This document shows positions 5,062 through 8,256 of a stretch of DNA of 8,256 nt, one piece after another; within the stretch, counting starts at the first letter, position 1, and each line of letters begins with the position of its first letter. The DNA comes from DASYSA01 sp036003885 (GTDB lineage: Bacteria > Acidobacteriota > Blastocatellia > UBA7656). The DNA lies in NCBI GenBank assembly GCA_036003885.1, contig DASYSA010000331.1, forward strand, positions 1 to 8,256, given 5' to 3'. The notes under the pieces are model-generated. The model saw only the letters and a list, made by a program, of their open reading frames with translations. It was not told where the DNA came from and did no database searches. A program made the position numbers and the translations under genes.

Positions 5062-7221
5062 TCATTCAATCTTCACCACGCCGATCTTCTCTAAGAGCCT
5101 GAGGTACGCGGCAACGTCGTCTACCGTGACGGGCCTGTAGGCGGCAGTAATAAAGTCTCGGATGGCCTGAACGCTGCGCTTGCCGTCAACCAGATTCAAG
5201 GTCTCGTAGAGTATTATTTCGCGATGGGGCCCCGAGAGGCTGCGTTCGAGAGTTTGCTTGTCCTCGGCGCTGGCGCGGTCTTCGACATAGTCGTAGTAGT
5301 AGATGTTCATCGGACCGAGCACCTTACGGATTGGGACCCGGTGGGAATCGACGGCAACCGACCTCGGCCGCGAAGCCTCTTTTGGATTCTTTGGCTTCTG
5401 GTCTTTGGGCTGATCCTTTGATTCGATCGTGAAGATGACGCGGTTGCCTTTGCGCTGCTCGCTGATCTGGCCGGTGAGCAACAACCAGGTGCCACTCAGC
5501 TGTTCGGCCAACCCTTCAATCTTCGATTCGAGGTTCTTGTTGTCCGGGGCTAACGTCAATACCCACGACAAAGCCTCGACATCGCGGTCGAGCGAACGAG
5601 CGATGATATTGCGCGCTTCGTCCGCCCCTTCGGCTCCGCGCAGATCCTCTTCCCGAGCACGCACTCGATCCTTCGGCACCGTCGCCATAGCGCGAGCGAA
5701 GACCTCGTCGGCTAGCCGGGTGGCCTCTCGAGCCCCTGCGCGGGCAAGGAAGTAGCCCGACGATGCAGCGATGAAGGTCGAGCGCTTCATCTTGGTCGCG
5801 TCGATGTTGGCCGGCAGGTCGTTATTCGTATGGATGAAGACATCGGGCCAATCTCGAAGGTAAATCGTCGGGATGCGAAAAGAGCCTTCCTCATAGACGT
5901 CGTGGTCCGACCCCATTTCATAGGGCGTGATATCGGCTACCAGGCTGTCTTTGCTGCCCTCCGGCGAAATGAGCGCGTCTTCGAAACCGGCTCCGGAAGC
6001 CGCTTTCAGGCTGCCCGAGATCGCGTACTCGGCGAAGATGTCGGCCACCGTGTTGACCGCGCCTGGAAGCGAGGCGGGGGTATGGGTGACGTGGAGAACC
6101 GATTTCGTAATCGAGTAGTTGCCTCCGACCATGTCGCAATGTACGGCCGCCTTCATTCGACGAACCACGTCGGGGTGCTGAGCGAAGTAGGCCAGCGTGC
6201 CGTTGATCTCCGGCGGCCAGATGAACCGAATCGTCCGGCGAGGCCGTTCGATCTCGCCCCGGCGAATCAGGGAACTCAAGGCGCGCCCGGCCTCGAGGAT
6301 CGCCGCCGCTCCGGAAGCATTGTCATTTGCCCCGGGCTTCTGGTGGCAGAGGTGGCATGAGAAGACGATCTCCTCGGCCGCCGCGTCTGCGCCGGGAATC
6401 ACTGCAGTAACGACCTCATAAGCGGATGGGCGCAACTCAGCCTTCACACTCGCGCGCAGAACTACCTGTTCTCCGTGGGCCAGCCGCTCTCGATACTCGC
6501 GCGCCTGACGGAGCGAAATCATGAAAGCGAACTTATTGTTGGCGTTGTAAGGCGAAAGGTGTCCCCATCTGACGTTTTCGGAGTAGTCGCCCGACCATGC
6601 CGTCACCTGGTTGGGTTGATAGCTGAGAATACCGGCGGCGCCACGCTCGTCACAGGCAATCTTGTGAACGGCGGCGACACCTCCGCCGGCGAGCACGATT
6701 TTGCCTTTTACCTCCTTGCCTTCGTAGTCGCTCGCCGAACTTCCCTGGCCGACGTCTACGAGGGGACCGGTTACATCTGCAGTTTGAGAGTAGTCGGCCA
6801 GAGCTACGCGCATTTCATCATAGTCTGCGATCTTCACTCTCCTTGGTTCAGTCTCCCAGAGCAGGCCTCGCGATGCCTCCCAACCCGGCGTTGACTTCAA
6901 GGTGTAATAAGTCTTCTCTCCATCTGCCGGGAAGTGTTCGATCTCGACCTGTTCCAGCCCGTATTCCTTAGCCTTGGCCGCAATGTATTCGGCGGCGTGT
7001 GAGAAGCCAGAGGACGCCTGCACTCGGTGATGCCGCGCGAGCTCGATCACGGTATCTTTGGCGATGACTCCGCTGATCTCACCTGCCAGTGCGCGGATCT
7101 CGGCGTCCGAGAGTAGTGAAGTCTTATTGTATAGAGTCTCATTTGACCGCTGGGCCGGAACTCCGGAGATTGAGTAGCTCTGAAAGACGATTATTGCAAT
7201 GAGCGCCGTGACCTTTTTCAT
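5062..7221 (-). CDS. Exported M28-like zinc (amino)peptidase with PA insert and PqqD-like C-terminus
   Basis: The protein has 719 residues; ATG at 7221-7219 with GGAGA (complement of 7230-7234) eight bases upstream. Residues 1-23 are a signal peptide with likely cleavage after VPA, so it acts in the periplasm or outside. A PA-like insert spans roughly 150-260 (GKEVKGKIVLAGGG, GAAGILSY). The M28-type catalytic core runs from about 265 to 490. Probable metal and catalytic residues are His290 and Asp300 in CHLCHQKPGANDNASG, Glu338 in WPPEINGT, Asp363 in HCDMVGG and His464 in FIHTNND. The usual HxD of M28 is HxC here (Cys292), and the usual EE pair has a single Glu, as in some divergent M28-related groups. 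A Lys/Pro/Gln-rich linker (601-620) leads to a C-terminal domain (about 665-719; ETLNLVDGKRSVQAIRDF) resembling a PqqD-like winged helix. The substrate is probably peptide N-termini, but this is inferred. It lies downstream of the glycosyltransferase gene in the same direction. Confidence 0.9.
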   Translation of the reverse strand: MKKVTALIAIIVFQSYSISGVPAQRSNETLYNKTSLLSDAEIRALAGEISGVIAKDTVIELARHHRVQASSGFSHAAEYIAAKAKEYGLEQVEIEHFPADGEKTYYTLKSTPGWEASRGLLWETEPRRVKIADYDEMRVALADYSQTADVTGPLVDVGQGSSASDYEGKEVKGKIVLAGGGVAAVHKIACDERGAAGILSYQPNQVTAWSGDYSENVRWGHLSPYNANNKFAFMISLRQAREYRERLAHGEQVVLRASVKAELRPSAYEVVTAVIPGADAAAEEIVFSCHLCHQKPGANDNASGAAAILEAGRALSSLIRRGEIERPRRTIRFIWPPEINGTLAYFAQHPDVVRRMKAAVHCDMVGGNYSITKSVLHVTHTPASLPGAVNTVADIFAEYAISGSLKAASGAGFEDALISPEGSKDSLVADITPYEMGSDHDVYEEGSFRIPTIYLRDWPDVFIHTNNDLPANIDATKMKRSTFIAASSGYFLARAGAREATRLADEVFARAMATVPKDRVRAREEDLRGAEGADEARNIIARSLDRDVEALSWVLTLAPDNKNLESKIEGLAEQLSGTWLLLTGQISEQRKGNRVIFTIESKDQPKDQKPKNPKEASRPRSVAVDSHRVPIRKVLGPMNIYYYDYVEDRASAEDKQTLERSLSGPHREIILYETLNLVDGKRSVQAIRDFITAAYRPVTVDDVAAYLRLLEKIGVVKIE

Positions 7222-7260
7222 GCAGTGTGTCTCCGAGCGTGGTGCTCGTTATTGTCACCG

Positions 7261-7381
7261 GTCATTTGTCATTTGTCACTTGTCCCTTGTCATTTGTCAT
7301 TTGTTCTTGGCCTCTGGTCTGCCCCTTGGAGTCTGGTACAAATGACAAATGACAAATGACAAATGACAAGTGACAAATGAC
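7261..7381. repeat. Inverted pair of heptamer arrays (44-base arms, 33-base loop)
   Basis: The left arm (7261-7304) is built of ATTTGTC-type units: ATTTGTC twice, ACTTGTC, CCTTGTC, ATTTGTC, then a partial unit. The right arm (7338-7381) is built of the complementary GACAAAT type, with one GACAAGT. Comparing the left arm with the reverse complement of the right by hand gives 40 matches in 44 positions. The 33-base centre (7305-7337) is not repetitive. The right arm ends two bases before the stop triplet of the glycosyltransferase gene, and the left arm ends 39 bases before the M28 start. In RNA this could form a long hairpin between the two genes, acting as a processing site, a 3' stabiliser or a transcription block. 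There is no T-run typical of an intrinsic terminator. Confidence 0.9.
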
Positions 7382-7383
7382 TC

Positions 7384-8256
7384 TTATTCTGGGCTTCGTG
7401 TTGAGCGGCGCCCATTGACCCATGCCTGAGCGATCGACATGGCTGCCGCGTAAGCGTAGCCGGTCAGATAGAGGACCAGGAAGGGAATGGTGCCAAAGAT
7501 GTGGCTCCGGATGGCGTACCAGATTGTAAACACGAAGTAGAGCGTAAACAGCAATTCCATGACAGGCAGCGATATCCGTCGAGGCACATAACTCTTCTTG
7601 ACCCAGGTTGTGTCGCCGGTCTCTTCAATACGGTATTTGGGGGTGCGAACGAACGCGGTCTTCACTCCAAGCAGCGCTTCTATAACTGCCCGCGCATTGG
7701 ATAGCGTCAGCGCTATTCCCATGCTCATCACGAATGGCATGTACTTGAGGGAACTGCGCCAGGTCTTCGGGTATAGATGCCACTGCGCAGCTACATAGAA
7801 AGCCACAACTGAGAGTGTGGAAAAGGCAAGGATCGGCACGTCCAGGATGAACAGATGAAAGAGGCCCTGATTATACCTCACGATGAGTATTGGAAGGTTG
7901 AGGATGGCAAGCACAATAACAAGAGGCGCAGCCAGATTGCCGGACAGCCTGAAGAACTGTTCCAGCTTAACTCGCAGCGGAAGCCGAGGGTCGCGCAAGA
8001 TGCGCTTCATCATCTTCAGACCTACCTGCACCAGACCCTTCGCCCAACGTCGCTGTTGAGATTTGAAGGCGTTTATCTCTACAGGCAGTTCTGACGGCAC
8101 ATCGTCATCAACCAGATACACGAAGTGCCACCCCATCAACTGCGCGCGGTATGAGAGGTCGGTATCTTCGGCCAGGGTGTCGTGCTGCCATCCGCCGGAC
8201 CACTCGATTGCCTCCCGTCTCCACATTCCGGCTGTTCCGTTGAAATTGAAGAAGCC
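7384..8256 (-). CDS. Processive family 2 glycosyltransferase, C-terminal part (membrane protein)
   Basis: The frame stays open to the right edge, reading GFFNFNGTAGMWRREAIE across the internal Met at 8226. The true start is therefore outside the window, and about 290 C-terminal residues are seen. The catalytic half shows NFNGTAGMWRR, then GGWQHDTLAEDTDLSYRAQ containing the acceptor-site TED motif as AED (visible residues 29-31), then SQQRRWAKG with the Q/RxxRW motif (about 67-71). Together these mark a processive GT2 enzyme of the cellulose/glucomannan-synthase-like type. Hydrophobic segments follow at about 109-127, 136-157, 171-187, 230-249 and 253-277, consistent with a membrane-embedded synthase. 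The DxD metal-binding part lies beyond the window. The enzyme probably makes or extends a polysaccharide or glycolipid from a nucleotide sugar; the sugar cannot be deduced. TAA at 7386-7384 is followed two bases later by a heptamer array. Confidence 0.9.
   Translation of the reverse strand, partial: GFFNFNGTAGMWRREAIEWSGGWQHDTLAEDTDLSYRAQLMGWHFVYLVDDDVPSELPVEINAFKSQQRRWAKGLVQVGLKMMKRILRDPRLPLRVKLEQFFRLSGNLAAPLVIVLAILNLPILIVRYNQGLFHLFILDVPILAFSTLSVVAFYVAAQWHLYPKTWRSSLKYMPFVMSMGIALTLSNARAVIEALLGVKTAFVRTPKYRIEETGDTTWVKKSYVPRRISLPVMELLFTLYFVFTIWYAIRSHIFGTIPFLVLYLTGYAYAAAMSIAQAWVNGRRSTRSPE

Noticed and set aside
4772..5065. Reverse open frame of 97 codons across the convergent spacer
   Set aside because: It is a translation of the heptamer and G-tract arrays (repeating LSVVICHLSFVIC-type and Pro/Ser-rich sequence) plus the antisense of the ankyrin 3' end; there is no ribosome binding site or real protein character.
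5830..6360. Forward open frame of 176 codons within the M28 gene
   Set aside because: It overlaps the catalytic core in antisense; the minus-strand frame has all conserved motifs.
7261..7381. Miniature transposable element (inverted terminal repeats with short centre)
   Set aside because: The arms are made of heptamer units that also occur as a one-sided array at 4994-5059, and no flanking target-site duplication is visible.

Overview
The window looks like an ordinary chromosomal segment from an environmental bacterium of moderately high GC content. The most likely source is an acidobacterium of the Blastocatellia type. The reasons are the CHAT-domain protein, the secreted delta-60 repeat protein, an ankyrin protein with the characteristic N-terminal helical module, an M28-like peptidase with a PqqD-like tail, and heptamer tandem repeats between genes. 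This assignment is inferred from gene style; no rRNA or other marker gene is present.

Layout from left to right. The 3' end of a CHAT-domain (caspase-like) protein gene runs off the left edge (+, ends 833). A 196-base gap holding a plausible promoter leads to a secreted seven-repeat delta-60 protein with a C-terminal IPT/TIG-like domain (+, 1030-2559). Convergent to it is a small DUF5990-type protein (-, 2629-3081). A 362-base divergent spacer follows, then a 492-residue ankyrin-repeat protein (+, 3444-4922) with a strong ribosome binding site. The convergent spacer 4923-5061 is made almost entirely of two tandem arrays: an imperfect purine (G-tract) array next to the ankyrin stop and a regular heptamer array next to the stop of the following gene. 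An exported M28-like zinc peptidase with a PA-type insert and a PqqD-like C-terminal domain occupies 5062-7221 (-). Upstream of it is a pair of inverted heptamer arrays (7261-7381). Last is the C-terminal part of a membrane-embedded processive family 2 glycosyltransferase (-, 7384 to the right edge).

No pathway links these genes. The glycosyltransferase and peptidase lie in the same direction with 162 bases between them, but that gap is filled by a potential long hairpin, so co-transcription is uncertain. No CRISPR array, tRNA, rRNA, integrase or transposase is visible, and there is no clear defence system apart from the lone CHAT protein, whose partners (if any) would lie left of the window. 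The most notable signal is non-coding. Three of the genes are each followed by a short tandem repeat array that starts exactly two bases after the stop codon, and one of these arrays is continued as a 44-base inverted repeat with 40 of 44 positions pairing.
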